Of a stretch of DNA of 64,000 nt, positions 1 to 11,029 are shown piece by piece. This DNA is from Legionella spiritensis (lineage in GTDB: Bacteria > Pseudomonadota > Gammaproteobacteria > Legionellales > Legionellaceae): the NCBI RefSeq assembly GCF_900186965.1, contig NZ_LT906457.1, forward strand, positions 405,001-469,000, read 5' to 3'. Position numbers and translations under genes: made by a program. The notes under the pieces are model-generated. The model saw only the letters and a program-made list of their open reading frames with translations, was not told where the DNA came from and did not search any database. How positions within the stretch are numbered: the first letter of the stretch is position 1; each line of letters opens with the position of its first letter.

Positions 1-1341
<1,341 letters not shown>

Positions 1342-1478
1342 ATAACCTGAATGACTTCGGGTTATTGATACGAAAGATACGAAAAGAAGCAAGAACGATT
1401 GTGTTACCGAATATCTCTTTACCAGCCTGTGGTGTGCCCTGAAGAAGAAACAGGGTTACGACTCAGGATAACCGTTTT

Positions 1479-1593
1479 CCTGGCGATTATAGCCGTGTGG
1501 AACCACCTGATTCCATCTCGAACTCAGAAGTGAAACGCACGTACGCCGATGATAGTGTGGGGTCTCCCCATGTGAAAGTAGGTCATCGCCAGG
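1479..1593 (+). rRNA. 5S ribosomal RNA
   Basis: About 115 nt with the 5S closing helix: CCTGGCGAT at the 5' end pairs with ATCGCCAGG at the 3' end (about 1585-1593). The loop A and B region contains the familiar CCATCTCGAACTCAGAAGTGA core. It is the last gene of the rrn operon. The 137-nt spacer from 23S holds no tRNA. End positions are set by the terminal helix, so they are good to one or two bases. Confidence 0.95.
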
Positions 1594-1616
1594 GCTTTAT
1601 TTCAAAAGTCCATTGT

Positions 1617-1622
1617 TATAAT
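1617..1622 (+). promoter_or_regulatory. possible -10 element for the tRNA-tuf operon
   Basis: A perfect TATAAT lies between the 5S end and the first tRNA, about 42 nt before tRNA-Thr, but no good -35 is present at 16-18 bp. A 12-bp perfect palindrome (ATGTCCGGACAT, 1645-1656) sits between it and the tRNA. Read-through from rrn could equally supply transcription. Confidence 0.3.
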
Positions 1623-1663
1623 GGCAATATGTTCGAATGTTATCATGTCCGGACATAAATTTT

Positions 1664-1739
<76 letters not shown>

Positions 1740-1811
1740 CCTAAATCAAGTCTATATACTACTAAAGCACTTGACTTTAGTGGTTGTCTGAATGAAAATG
1801 GCGTTCTTTTT

Positions 1812-1896
<85 letters not shown>

Positions 1897-1913
1897 GTTT
1901 GAAGAAACGACAA

Positions 1914-1987
1914 GCGGGTGTAGTTCAATGGTAGAACTTCAGCCTTCCAAGCTGATAGTGTGGGTTCGATTCCCATCACCCGCTCCA
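1914..1987 (+). tRNA. tRNA-Gly(TCC)
   Basis: A 74-nt cloverleaf. The acceptor GCGGGTG pairs with CACCCGC, followed by TCCA, so CCA is encoded. The anticodon stem CAGC/GCTG encloses loop CTTCCAA with anticodon TCC. Third gene of the tRNA-tuf cluster, 17 nt after tRNA-Tyr. Confidence 0.97.
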
Positions 1988-2031
1988 GGTTTGTAATTTG
2001 TCATGGATGTTATTCCGGTCTGTAGCTTTAG

Positions 2032-2107
<76 letters not shown>

Positions 2108-2140
2108 AAATTATGAACATTTATAAGGGGAGATTTTCCG

Positions 2141-3331
2141 ATGGCGAAGGAAAAATTTGAACGTAAGAAGCCACACGTAAACGTAGGCACGATTGGTCAC
2201 GTAGACCATGGCAAGACGACGTTGACGGCAGCAATTACGACGATTATGGCGAAGAAGTTCGGTGGTACAGCGAAAGCATACGATCAAATTGATGCTGCGC
2301 CGGAAGAAAAAGAAAGAGGGATTACGATATCGACAGCGCACGTGGAGTACGAGTCAACGAACCGTCACTATGCGCATGTGGATTGTCCTGGGCACGCGGA
2401 TTATGTGAAGAACATGATTACTGGAGCGGCGCAGATGGACGGAGCGATACTGGTGGTATCGGCTGCGGATGGTCCTATGCCACAGACGAGGGAACATATA
2501 TTGTTGTCGCGTCAGGTTGGTGTTCCATACATAGTTGTGTTTTTAAACAAGGCGGACATGGTAGATGACGCCGAGTTGCTGGAACTGGTTGAGATGGAAG
2601 TCAGGGATCTGTTGAGCAGTTACGAGTTTCCTGGTGATGACATACCGATCGTTGTAGGTTCTGCGCTGAAGGCGCTGGAAGGAGATACGAGTGAGATAGG
2701 CGTCCCGGCGATAGAGAAGCTGGTAGAGACTATGGACTCATACATCCCTGAGCCGGTACGAAATATAGATAAAAGCTTCCTGTTGCCGATTGAAGACGTG
2801 TTTTCAATATCCGGACGGGGAACAGTGGTAACGGGTCGGGTTGAAAGCGGAATCGTCAAGGTAGGCGAGGAAGTGGAGATTGTAGGTATACGCGATACAC
2901 AGAAGACGACCTGTACGGGAGTTGAGATGTTCCGCAAGCTTCTTGATGAAGGCCGTGCGGGTGATAACGTTGGTGTGTTGTTACGCGGCACGAAACGAGA
3001 TGAAGTTGAGCGTGGACAGGTATTGGCAAAGCCCGGTACCATCAAGCCGCATACGAAGTTTGAAGCGGAAGTATATGTGTTGTCCAAGGATGAAGGCGGA
3101 CGACATACCCCGTTTTTCAATGGCTACAGACCGCAGTTTTATTTCAGGACGACGGACGTAACCGGCTCTTGTGATTTGCCGCAAGGTGTTGAGATGGTTA
3201 TGCCTGGAGACAATGTGCAGATGACCATAAACCTGCATGCTCCAATTGCGATGGATGAAGGATTGCGTTTTGCGATTCGTGAGGGTGGCCGCACTGTTGG
3301 TGCCGGCGTCGTAGCTAAAATCATCGAGTAA
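2141..3331 (+). CDS. tuf: Elongation factor Tu, copy 1 (tufB position)
   Basis: EF-Tu delivers aminoacyl-tRNA to the ribosomal A site in the cytoplasm. The 396-residue product is full length. G1 (GHVDHGKT, residues 19-26), G3 (DCPGH, 81-85) and G4 (NKAD, 136-139) are intact, followed by the two beta-barrel domains. An SD-like AAGGGGAG (2125-2132) precedes the ATG. The protein is identical to copy 2 at 18464. The DNA differs at only four silent sites (2962, 3028, 3103, 3136), and identity begins at the ATG and ends at the stop (TAA here, TGA in copy 2). Codon choice is richer in ACG and GCG than in fusA or the ribosomal genes around it. Confidence 0.98.
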   Translation: MAKEKFERKKPHVNVGTIGHVDHGKTTLTAAITTIMAKKFGGTAKAYDQIDAAPEEKERGITISTAHVEYESTNRHYAHVDCPGHADYVKNMITGAAQMDGAILVVSAADGPMPQTREHILLSRQVGVPYIVVFLNKADMVDDAELLELVEMEVRDLLSSYEFPGDDIPIVVGSALKALEGDTSEIGVPAIEKLVETMDSYIPEPVRNIDKSFLLPIEDVFSISGRGTVVTGRVESGIVKVGEEVEIVGIRDTQKTTCTGVEMFRKLLDEGRAGDNVGVLLRGTKRDEVERGQVLAKPGTIKPHTKFEAEVYVLSKDEGGRHTPFFNGYRPQFYFRTTDVTGSCDLPQGVEMVMPGDNVQMTINLHAPIAMDEGLRFAIREGGRTVGAGVVAKIIE

Positions 3332-3342
3332 AGGATGAAAGG

Positions 3343-3377
3343 GTGTGAATACCGTAACGTATTCACACTTGTTTTAT
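3343..3377 (+). terminator. Rho-independent terminator after tuf copy 1
   Basis: A perfect 10-bp stem GTGTGAATAC / GTATTCACAC with a 6-nt loop, followed by TTGTTTTAT. It starts 12 nt after the tuf stop and ends about 10 nt before tRNA-Trp. No separate promoter is evident in the remaining space, so partial read-through into tRNA-Trp-secE-nusG is likely. Confidence 0.75.
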
Positions 3378-3386
3378 GTTAAGTTT

Positions 3387-3462
3387 AGGCCAGTAGCTCA
3401 ATTGGCAGAGCGGCGGTCTCCAAAACCGCAGGTTGGGGGTTCGATTCCCTCCTGGCCTGCCA
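3387..3462 (+). tRNA. tRNA-Trp(CCA)
   Basis: A 76-nt cloverleaf with encoded GCCA end. The acceptor AGGCCAG pairs with CTGGCCT; the anticodon stem GCGGT/ACCGC encloses loop CTCCAAA with anticodon CCA. It sits between the tuf terminator and secE, 14 nt before the secE start. Confidence 0.97.
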
Positions 3463-3476
3463 ACTAACAAAACATT

Positions 3477-3848
3477 ATGAAAAATACTAGTAAATCGGTC
3501 AACAATGCAAAAGAAGTGCTGCTCTGGTTAGGTATAGCCTTAATCACGGCGGCTGCTTTTTATGGAACTTATTATTTAAAGTTTTCAACACCGGTCATTG
3601 CCATTATATGGATAGGGTGGCTGATAGCAAGTTTGATAGTTGGATATTTTACAGCTAAAGGACAACAGGTATATCAATTTGCAACAGAAGCAAAGGTAGA
3701 GTTACAGAAAGTTGTATGGCCTAGCAGGCAAGAAACGGTACAAACCACCTCCATCGTAATGATCATGGTGGCTGTGACAGGTTTTATACTGTGGGGGGTT
3801 GATTCCGGAATGACATGGGTCATAGCTAAAATAACACATTTAGGTTGA
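3477..3848 (+). CDS. secE: Preprotein translocase subunit SecE
   Basis: Small integral membrane subunit of the SecYEG channel that clamps SecY. The 123-residue protein has the three-helix gammaproteobacterial form: hydrophobic segments at about 16-33, 39-58 and 93-113. The conserved cytoplasmic amphipathic stretch KVVWPSRQE lies just before the third helix. There is no clear Shine-Dalgarno in the 14 nt between tRNA-Trp and the ATG, which is odd. nusG follows after 7 nt, the classic secE-nusG pair. Confidence 0.95.
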   Translation: MKNTSKSVNNAKEVLLWLGIALITAAAFYGTYYLKFSTPVIAIIWIGWLIASLIVGYFTAKGQQVYQFATEAKVELQKVVWPSRQETVQTTSIVMIMVAVTGFILWGVDSGMTWVIAKITHLG

Positions 3849-3855
3849 GAGCAAG

Positions 3856-4401
3856 GTGGAAGAGCCAAAATCAAAACAATGGTATGTTGTCCATGCCTAT
3901 TCAGGATACGAAAATTTCGTGATGAGGGAAATAAAAACCCGAGCCGAACATCATCAATTACTTGATAGAATCGGTGAAGTTGTCGTGCCTTCTGAAGAAG
4001 TTGTGGAAATGCGTGCCGGCCAAAAAAGAAAAAGTACCCGGAAATTTTTTCCGGGCTACGTGCTGGTTAATATGGTCATGGATGATGAAACCTGGCATAT
4101 GATTAGGGCTATTCCCAGAGTGCTGGGGTTTATTGGGGGAACAAGCCAGACACCCACGCCTATTTCTGATAAGGAAGCACAAGCCATATTGCAAAGAGTT
4201 GAGGATGGTGTCACCAAGCCAAGGCCCAAGATTTTGTTTGAGCCAGGCGAGGTTGTTAGAGTCAAGGAAGGACCGTTCGTAGACTTTAATGGTGTTGTGG
4301 AAGAGGTCAATTATGAGAAAAGCCGCTTAAGAGTTGCTGTTCTGATATTTGGTCGCTCAACTCCTGTCGAACTGGAATTCAGTCAGGTCGAAAAAACATA
4401 G
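3856..4401 (+). CDS. nusG: Transcription termination/antitermination factor NusG
   Basis: NusG binds RNA polymerase and couples it to Rho or to the ribosome through uS10. At 181 residues it is the usual length: an N-terminal NGN domain (about 9-118, with the FFPGYVLV motif) and a C-terminal KOW domain (about 128-180, [18 protein letters not shown]). The start is GTG at 3856, preceded by a purine-rich GAGAGCAAG, and 7 nt from secE. No paralogue signs (RfaH-like) are seen. Confidence 0.96.
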   Translation: MEEPKSKQWYVVHAYSGYENFVMREIKTRAEHHQLLDRIGEVVVPSEEVVEMRAGQKRKSTRKFFPGYVLVNMVMDDETWHMIRAIPRVLGFIGGTSQTPTPISDKEAQAILQRVEDGVTKPRPKILFEPGEVVRVKEGPFVDFNGVVEEVNYEKSRLRVAVLIFGRSTPVELEFSQVEKT

Positions 4402-4492
4402 TTAAAATTTGTTAGTAACCGGGGAGCCGATGTAATGGATACAGGTAATTAAACCTGATATCTACGGCGCTATACCCAAAATTGGAGTCATC

Positions 4493-4927
4493 ATGGCTAA
4501 AAAAGTAGAAGCATATATCAAATTACAAATACCTGCAGGTAAAGCCAATCCCAGTCCGCCTGTTGGTCCAGCTTTAGGACAGCGTGGTGTGAATATCATG
4601 GAATTCTGTAAAGCGTTTAATGCCGCAACTCAGAATTTGGAGCAAGGTTTACCTACGCCTGTTGTCATTACGGTATATAGCGATCGTAGTTTTACCTTTA
4701 TTACTAAAACACCGCCGGCGTCAGTACTACTTAAAAAGGCAGCGGGAATACAAAGCGGAAGCGGAAATCCCAATACTAAAAAAGTGGCTACACTGAAACG
4801 ACAACAACTCGAGGAAATTGCCAAAATCAAGGAGCCCGATTTGACGGCAAGTACATTGGCTGCCGCTGTAAACAGCATTGCTGGAACAGCCAGAAGCATG
4901 GGAATCGACGTTGAAGGTTTGGAATAA
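4493..4927 (+). CDS. rplK: 50S ribosomal protein L11 (uL11)
   Basis: uL11 forms the GTPase-associated centre on 23S helices 43/44 and is needed for RelA activation. It has 144 residues with the proline-rich N-domain motif ([20 protein letters not shown]) and the RNA-binding C-domain ([12 protein letters not shown] end). A GGAG ribosome site precedes the ATG. The 91-nt gap after nusG contains a short hairpin but no convincing promoter. First gene of rplK-rplA. Confidence 0.97.
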   Translation: MAKKVEAYIKLQIPAGKANPSPPVGPALGQRGVNIMEFCKAFNAATQNLEQGLPTPVVITVYSDRSFTFITKTPPASVLLKKAAGIQSGSGNPNTKKVATLKRQQLEEIAKIKEPDLTASTLAAAVNSIAGTARSMGIDVEGLE

Positions 4928-4936
4928 GGGGTTGTG

Positions 4937-5632
4937 ATGTCTAGGTTAAGCAAAAAACAAAGTAAAATAAGAGAAGTGGTAAAGCAAAATTATCTTTATA
5001 ATGCTGCAGAAGCCATAGGTGTTTTGAAAGAATTTGCCAGTTCAAAATTTAAAGAAAGCGTGGACATAAGTGTGAATCTTGGTGTTGATCCCAGAAAATC
5101 TGACCAAATGGTTCGTACTTCTACCAACCTCCCTAAAGGAACTGGAAAAACGGTAAGAGTTGCTGTCTTTGCTCAAGGTGATAATGCTGAAAAAGCCAGA
5201 AACGCAGGCGCTGATATTGTTGGGTTTGAAGATTTGGCAGATAAAATCAAAGCTGGCGAACTGGATTTTGATGTGGTTATTGCTACTCCTGATGCCATGC
5301 GCATTGTTGGTCAGCTTGGACAAATTTTAGGGCCAAGAGGTTTAATGCCTAATCCTAAGGTCGGTACTGTAACCACCAATGTTGAAGCAGCAGTCTCCGA
5401 TGCCAAATCAGGACAAATTCGCTATAAAACGGATAAAAATGGCATTATTCATTGCACTGTTGGGAAAATTGAATTTTCTGCGGAAGATCTGATGGAAAAT
5501 ATCGCCGCGCTGATTGTTGATTTGCGAAAGGCAAAACCTTCTACTTCAAAAGGTATTTATTTGAAAAAAATTACCTTGTCAACGACGATGGGGCCAGGAT
5601 TGCCTATTGATATTTCATCAATACCTGTGTAA
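4937..5632 (+). CDS. rplA: 50S ribosomal protein L1 (uL1)
   Basis: uL1 forms the mobile L1 stalk that handles E-site tRNA and, in E. coli, represses the L11 operon. It has 231 residues from ATG 4937, with motifs [12 protein letters not shown] and [18 protein letters not shown] at 4934 is in frame, but AAGGGG (4926-4931) is better spaced from 4937, and the resulting N-terminus matches the family. It lies 9 nt after rplK, so the two are cotranscribed. Confidence 0.96.
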   Translation: MSRLSKKQSKIREVVKQNYLYNAAEAIGVLKEFASSKFKESVDISVNLGVDPRKSDQMVRTSTNLPKGTGKTVRVAVFAQGDNAEKARNAGADIVGFEDLADKIKAGELDFDVVIATPDAMRIVGQLGQILGPRGLMPNPKVGTVTTNVEAAVSDAKSGQIRYKTDKNGIIHCTVGKIEFSAEDLMENIAALIVDLRKAKPSTSKGIYLKKITLSTTMGPGLPIDISSIPV

Positions 5633-5639
5633 CATATCG

Positions 5640-5802
5640 ACCCTATTTTTGAATTCACGGCATAGACTTGGTTCGATGCCGTCGAAGACCGCAGGTGCCG
5701 AAAGGCTTAATGTCCTGCGCAGACGGTGAACCGGCTCCTGGAATAATTCAGAGACGGCCACCATAACTGTCAAATCATTATGATTTGAACAACGTAGGAG
5801 GT
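5640..5802 (+). promoter_or_regulatory. Ribosomal protein L10 leader (rplJL autoregulatory RNA)
   Basis: The 177-nt gap before rplJ carries the conserved L10-leader architecture: a 5' hairpin ACGGCAT/ATGCCGT (5657-5663 with 5676-5682), then CGCAGG/CCTGCG (5690-5695 with 5714-5719) around the kink-turn-like GCCGAAAGGC segment. In enterobacteria the L10-(L12)4 complex binds this RNA and represses rplJL translation. The ribosome site TAGGAGGT closes the leader at 5795-5802. Confidence 0.85.
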
Positions 5803-5809
5803 CATTAAC

Positions 5810-6334
5810 GTGACGATAACATTAGCTGCAAAAAAAGCCGTAGTTGAAGAAGTCAATGAAGTTGCTTCCAAGGCTATTTCGGCAGTAGTTGCTGATTATC
5901 GTGGTTTGACTGTTAATCAAATGACCCAGCTAAGAAGTGAGGCACGTAAGTCCGGTGTTTATCTTAGGGTAGTACGAAACACACTAACCCGAAGAGCGTT
6001 TGATAATACCGATTTTGCATGTCTTAGCGACAAGTTGGTTGGTCCTTTATTTATTGCAATGTCTCTTGATGCACCAAGTGACGCAGCGCGATTGTTAAAG
6101 GAATTTGTAAAAACATTTGAAAAGCTTGAAATCAAGGCATTATCCGTAGGTGGAAAGGTATATGAAGCCGATCAACTGGAAACGGTAGCAAGCTTGCCGA
6201 CTAAAGATGAAGCGATAGCTAAGTTAATGTTTGTGATGAAAGCACCAATAGAAAAATTTGTCCGAACACTTGCTGAACCACATGGCAAACTGGTCAGAAC
6301 GGTTGCAGCAATTAAAGACAAAAAAGAACAGTAA
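5810..6334 (+). CDS. rplJ: 50S ribosomal protein L10 (uL10)
   Basis: uL10 anchors the L7/L12 stalk to 23S rRNA. It has 174 residues. The N-terminal rRNA-binding domain includes DYRGLTVNQMTQLR, and the C-terminal helix that binds L12 dimers is present. The start is GTG at 5810, behind a strong TAGGAGGT. It is preceded by its leader RNA, so repression by L10-L12 is expected as in E. coli. rplL follows 38 nt later. Confidence 0.96.
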   Translation: MTITLAAKKAVVEEVNEVASKAISAVVADYRGLTVNQMTQLRSEARKSGVYLRVVRNTLTRRAFDNTDFACLSDKLVGPLFIAMSLDAPSDAARLLKEFVKTFEKLEIKALSVGGKVYEADQLETVASLPTKDEAIAKLMFVMKAPIEKFVRTLAEPHGKLVRTVAAIKDKKEQ

Positions 6335-6372
6335 TTCCGATAATCAAATTAATTTTTAATTAGGAGCTAGTA

Positions 6373-6750
6373 ATGGCTGTATCAAAAAATGAGATTCTCG
6401 ATACCATCTCTAATATGACGGTAATGGAAGTTGTAGAGCTTATCGAAGCTATGGAAGAAAAATTTAACGTGTCCGCCGCTGCAGCCGCAGTTGCAGTTGC
6501 AGCCCCGGCAGCCGGTGCAACAGCTGCTGCTGAGGAAAAAACCGAGTTTGACGTGATTATGACAAGCTTCGGGGCTAACAAGGTCAATGTGATTAAAGCC
6601 ATTCGTGGTATTACAGGTCTTGGTTTGAAAGAAGCGAAGGATCTGGTTGAAGGCGCACCATCTACCGTTAAGGAAGGCGTCTCTAAAGATGAAGCTGAAA
6701 GCATCAAAAAAGAGCTGGAAGAAGCTGGCGCGACTGTCGACGTCAAATAA
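6373..6750 (+). CDS. rplL: 50S ribosomal protein L7/L12 (bL12)
   Basis: The multicopy stalk protein that recruits translational GTPases. It has 125 residues: an N-terminal dimerization domain, an Ala/Val-rich flexible hinge (about 36-56) and a C-terminal factor-binding domain containing [25 protein letters not shown] (6362-6366) lies 6 nt before the ATG. An attenuator-like hairpin separates it from rpoB. Confidence 0.97.
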   Translation: MAVSKNEILDTISNMTVMEVVELIEAMEEKFNVSAAAAAVAVAAPAAGATAAAEEKTEFDVIMTSFGANKVNVIKAIRGITGLGLKEAKDLVEGAPSTVKEGVSKDEAESIKKELEEAGATVDVK

Positions 6751-6771
6751 TAAAGTTGTTTATTTTTATTA

Positions 6772-6808
6772 AAACCCGGCCATGGTTACATGGCTGGGTT
6801 TGTGTGTT
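6772..6808 (+). terminator. Attenuator-like hairpin between rplL and rpoB
   Basis: A 13-bp stem AAACCCGGCCATG / CATGGCTGGGTTT (one G-U pair) with a GTTA loop at 6785-6788, followed by GTGTGTTTG. It lies in the 90-nt rplL-rpoB gap, the place of the partial terminator in E. coli that lowers rpoBC relative to rplJL. The weak T-tract fits partial rather than full termination. Confidence 0.7.
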
Positions 6809-6840
6809 TGATTATATAAATAATTTACAGAGGAAATACC

Positions 6841-9800
6841 ATGGCCGCCACTGCAGAAGCTAAACCTCAACAATACTCTCATGCTGAGAAAAAACGATTT
6901 CGCAAGAGCTTTGGCAGGCAGGCAGATAAAATGCCAATTCCTAATCTTTTGGATATTCAAATCAAATCCTACGAGGATTTCCTTGAGATTGGTTCCTCCC
7001 ACGAAAATTTTTTTGAACTGGAATCCAGTCCCGATAATCAGAAAAAAACCGGCTTGCATGCCGCTTTCATGTCTGTTTTTCCGATAGAAAGTTTTTCCGG
7101 CAATGCCAGACTGGAATACGTTGGTTATAAAATTGGCAAGCCAGCCTTCGATGTGCGTGAATGTAAATTAAGAGGATTAACCTATTCCGCTCCGCTGCGG
7201 GTAAAAATCAGACTCGTTGTATTGGATAAGGAAGCCTCAGGCGAGCCAAAACCCGTTAAAGATATACGGGAACAAGATGTTTTTATGGGGGAAATTCCCT
7301 TAATGACTGATGTCGGTACCTTTGTTGTTAATGGTACTGAACGAGTAGTGGTATCGCAATTGCACCGCTCACCTGGTGTTATTTTTGAACATGATCGTGG
7401 AAAAACGCACTCATCAGGCAAGTTACTTTATTCCGCTCGTATCATTCCTTATCGTGGCTCCTGGCTCGATTTTGAGTTTGATCCCAAGGACAGTGTCTTT
7501 GTAAGAATTGACCGTCGACGGAAACTGCCGGTCAGTATTTTATTGCGTGCACTTGGCTATGAAGTGGAAGATATACTGTCCGAATTTTTTGAAACTACTT
7601 TGTGTCAGTTACGCAATGGTGAGTTTCATATCAATCTGATTCCATCAAGATTACGAGGGGAAATAGCATCCTTTGACATTGTGGTACCTGAAACAGGTGA
7701 ATTGATTGTTGAACAAGGACGTCGAATTACGGCCCGGCATATTAAAACCATGGAAAAATTTAATATGCAAGACCTGGTGGTGCCTAATTCTTACCTGAGT
7801 GGTAAAACTCTGGCAAAAAGCGTTGTTGATACTACGACCGGTGAAGTGATTGCCCAGGCTAATGAGGAAGTTACCGACGAATTGCTTAATCAGCTTGCAG
7901 AGCGAGGTATTTTGTCATTTGAAATGATTTATACCAATGACCTGGATCATGGATCTTATATTTCAGATACATTGAAAATTGATCCGACTAATAGTCAGCT
8001 TGAAGCCCTTGTTGAAATTTATCGAATGATGCGTCCGGGAGAGCCGCCCACGAAAGAAGCAGCTGAGGCATTATTTAAAAATTTATTTTTTGCTGAGGAT
8101 CGTTATGATCTGTCAGCTGTCGGCCGTATGAAATTTAACCGCCGTGTGGGACGAAAAGAAGATACAGGCCCCGGCACATTGACCAAAGAAGATATTCTGG
8201 CGGTCATCAAGACACTCATTGATATCAGAAACGGTATCGGTATGGTTGATGATATTGATCATCTGGGGAATCGACGCGTCAGAAGCGTTGGCGAGATGAC
8301 TGAAAATCAATTCAGAGTCGGGTTGGTAAGAGTCGAGCGCGCCGTAAAAGAACGGTTAAGTCTGGTAGAGTCCGAAAATTTAATGCCTCAGGACTTGATC
8401 AATGCCAAGCCGGTCTCCGCCGCTATCAAGGAATTTTTTGGCTCAAGCCAGCTCTCGCAATTTATGGATCAAGTTAATCCATTGTCCGGGGTTACTCATA
8501 AGCGACGGGTTTCAGCGCTTGGCCCGGGTGGCTTGACTCGTGAACGGGCCGGATTCGAAGTTCGGGATGTGCATACCACTCACTATGGTCGTGTATGTCC
8601 AATTGAAACTCCCGAAGGACCGAATATCGGTTTGATAAATTCCCTGTCTGTTTATGCGCGTACCAACAACTATGGATTTATAGAAACACCATGCCGTAAA
8701 GTTGTTGACGGCTGTGTAACCGATGAAATTGAGTATCTGTCGGCAATAGAAGAAGTTGATCAATATATTGCTCAATCAAGTGTCGCTGTGGATGAAAAAG
8801 GCAAGATTCTGGCGGATCTGGTACCTTGCCGCCATCAAAACGAATTCTCATTGACCACGCCGGATAAAATTAATTTTATGGATGTGTCACCGAAACAAAT
8901 CGTTTCGGTAGCCGCATCACTCATTCCATTCCTTGAACATGACGATGCTAACCGTGCCCTTATGGGATCGAACATGCAACGTCAGGCCGTACCTACTTTA
9001 CGGTCTGAGAAACCACTGGTTGGAACGGGAATGGAACGTACCGTAGCGTCTGATTCCGGAGTTTCCGTAGTAGCCAAACGTGGTGGTATCATCGATTTGG
9101 TCGATGCCTCCCGTATCGTTGTCCGAGTGAACGATGATGAAACAACAGCCGGCGAAACCGGGGTAGATATTTATAACCTGACCAAATACTTCCGATCCAA
9201 TCAGGATACGTGTATTAATCAACGACCAATTGTTTGCAAGGGTGATAGAATCCAGCGTGGTGATGTATTGGCCGATGGTCCTTGTACGGATATGGGTGAA
9301 TTAGCCCTTGGGCAGAACTTGCTCGTCGCGTTTATGCCCTGGAATGGTTATAACTTTGAAGATTCCATTCTTATTTCAGAACGAATTGTTCAGGAAGACC
9401 GTTTTACCACAATTCATATCGAGGAATTAACTTGTATAGCGCGCGATACCAAACTGGGCACGGAAGAAATAACGGCGGATATTCCCAATGTCGGAGAATC
9501 GGCGTTAGCCAGCCTGGATCAATCAGGGGTTGTTTACATAGGTGCTGAAGTATCTGCCGGTGATATCCTGGTAGGAAAAGTAACACCAAAGGGTGAAACG
9601 CAACTGACTCCGGAAGAAAAGTTATTGCGCGCCATTTTTGGTGAAAAAGCGTCTGATGTGAAAGATTCCTCCTTGCGTGTTCCTTCAGGAATGAATGGCA
9701 CCGTCATTGATGTGCAGGTATTTACCCGCGATGGGTTGGAAAAGGATGATCGAGCCAAGAGTATTGAGGAAGAGCACCTTGCTCGCGTGCGCAAGGATTT

Positions 9801-10983
9801 AATTGATGAGCGCCGTATTCGTGAAGATGATATTTATCATCGTGTTTACAATTTACTGCATGACAAATCTGCATCAGGCGGACCGGGCAGTATTAAGTCT
9901 GGCAGTAAAATAACCAAAGACTATCTGGATAAACTGGATAGAGAAAAATGGTTTGATATTCGTGTTGATGATGAAGTGATCAGTCAGCAACTTGAGCAAC
10001 TTTCCAAGCAACTGGAACTTCTCGGAAAAGAGATGGAAAGTCGTTTTAACGATAGTCGTAAGAAAATCGTACAGGGTGATGATCTTGCACCCGGAGTTCT
10101 AAAAATTGTCAAGGTTTATCTCGCAGTCAAGAGACGTATACAACCTGGGGATAAAATGGCGGGACGCCACGGAAACAAGGGGGTTATCTCCATCGTTGTT
10201 CCAGTGGAAGATATGCCTTATATGGAGGATGGTACAGCTGTGGATATCGTTTTAAATCCATTGGGCGTTCCGTCTCGTATGAATATTGGCCAGGTTCTGG
10301 AAACGCATTTGGGACTGGCGGCGAAAGGGCTGGGGCATCGTATTGCCAACATGATTGATAGTAAAAAATCAATCGGAGATATCAGGGCATTTCTGGAAAA
10401 AATTTATAATCACGATGATGTTAAAAGGGTGGATCTCAAGAAGCTGGATGATGAGGAAATCACTATTCTTGCCGATAATCTGCGAGCCGGAGTTCCGATG
10501 GCTACGCCGGTATTTGACGGAGCAGGTGAAAAAGAGATCAAATCCATGCTGGAACTGGCAGGTTTGCCTGCAGATGGGAAAACCATGCTGATCGATGGCA
10601 GAACAGGTAAGAAGTTCGATAATCCGGTCACCGTCGGTTATATGTATATGTTGAAATTAAATCACCTGGTAGATGACAAGATGCATGCGCGGTCTACAGG
10701 TTCGTATAGTCTTGTGACGCAACAGCCACTCGGCGGTAAAGCGCAGTTTGGTGGACAACGCTTCGGTGAGATGGAAGTGTGGGCTCTTGAAGCCTATGGT
10801 GCTGCGTATACGTTGCAGGAAATGTTGACGGTAAAATCGGACGATGTCGGAGGACGAACGAAAATATATAAAAATATCGTGGATGGGGATCATCGCATGG
10901 ATCCTGGAATGCCTGAATCATTCAACGTATTACTTAAGGAAATCAGAGCACTGGGTATTGATATCGAACTTGAACACGATTAA
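6841..10983 (+). CDS. rpoB: RNA polymerase beta subunit RpoB
   Basis: Catalytic beta subunit of RNA polymerase. It has 1380 residues, slightly longer than the 1342 of E. coli. The rifampicin pocket is recognisable: [10 protein letters not shown] (D543, equivalent to E. coli D516), THKRR (H553) and SALGPGG (S558) all carry the sensitive-type residues. The C-terminal segment [20 protein letters not shown] is complete. GAGGAAATACC precedes the ATG. It forms a pair with rpoC after a 46-nt gap. Confidence 0.98.
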   Translation: MAATAEAKPQQYSHAEKKRFRKSFGRQADKMPIPNLLDIQIKSYEDFLEIGSSHENFFELESSPDNQKKTGLHAAFMSVFPIESFSGNARLEYVGYKIGKPAFDVRECKLRGLTYSAPLRVKIRLVVLDKEASGEPKPVKDIREQDVFMGEIPLMTDVGTFVVNGTERVVVSQLHRSPGVIFEHDRGKTHSSGKLLYSARIIPYRGSWLDFEFDPKDSVFVRIDRRRKLPVSILLRALGYEVEDILSEFFETTLCQLRNGEFHINLIPSRLRGEIASFDIVVPETGELIVEQGRRITARHIKTMEKFNMQDLVVPNSYLSGKTLAKSVVDTTTGEVIAQANEEVTDELLNQLAERGILSFEMIYTNDLDHGSYISDTLKIDPTNSQLEALVEIYRMMRPGEPPTKEAAEALFKNLFFAEDRYDLSAVGRMKFNRRVGRKEDTGPGTLTKEDILAVIKTLIDIRNGIGMVDDIDHLGNRRVRSVGEMTENQFRVGLVRVERAVKERLSLVESENLMPQDLINAKPVSAAIKEFFGSSQLSQFMDQVNPLSGVTHKRRVSALGPGGLTRERAGFEVRDVHTTHYGRVCPIETPEGPNIGLINSLSVYARTNNYGFIETPCRKVVDGCVTDEIEYLSAIEEVDQYIAQSSVAVDEKGKILADLVPCRHQNEFSLTTPDKINFMDVSPKQIVSVAASLIPFLEHDDANRALMGSNMQRQAVPTLRSEKPLVGTGMERTVASDSGVSVVAKRGGIIDLVDASRIVVRVNDDETTAGETGVDIYNLTKYFRSNQDTCINQRPIVCKGDRIQRGDVLADGPCTDMGELALGQNLLVAFMPWNGYNFEDSILISERIVQEDRFTTIHIEELTCIARDTKLGTEEITADIPNVGESALASLDQSGVVYIGAEVSAGDILVGKVTPKGETQLTPEEKLLRAIFGEKASDVKDSSLRVPSGMNGTVIDVQVFTRDGLEKDDRAKSIEEEHLARVRKDLIDERRIREDDIYHRVYNLLHDKSASGGPGSIKSGSKITKDYLDKLDREKWFDIRVDDEVISQQLEQLSKQLELLGKEMESRFNDSRKKIVQGDDLAPGVLKIVKVYLAVKRRIQPGDKMAGRHGNKGVISIVVPVEDMPYMEDGTAVDIVLNPLGVPSRMNIGQVLETHLGLAAKGLGHRIANMIDSKKSIGDIRAFLEKIYNHDDVKRVDLKKLDDEEITILADNLRAGVPMATPVFDGAGEKEIKSMLELAGLPADGKTMLIDGRTGKKFDNPVTVGYMYMLKLNHLVDDKMHARSTGSYSLVTQQPLGGKAQFGGQRFGEMEVWALEAYGAAYTLQEMLTVKSDDVGGRTKIYKNIVDGDHRMDPGMPESFNVLLKEIRALGIDIELEHD

Positions 10984-11029
10984 TAAGTGCAATGATAAAT
11001 TCTGACAACAATTTTTTGGAGGCATAGAC

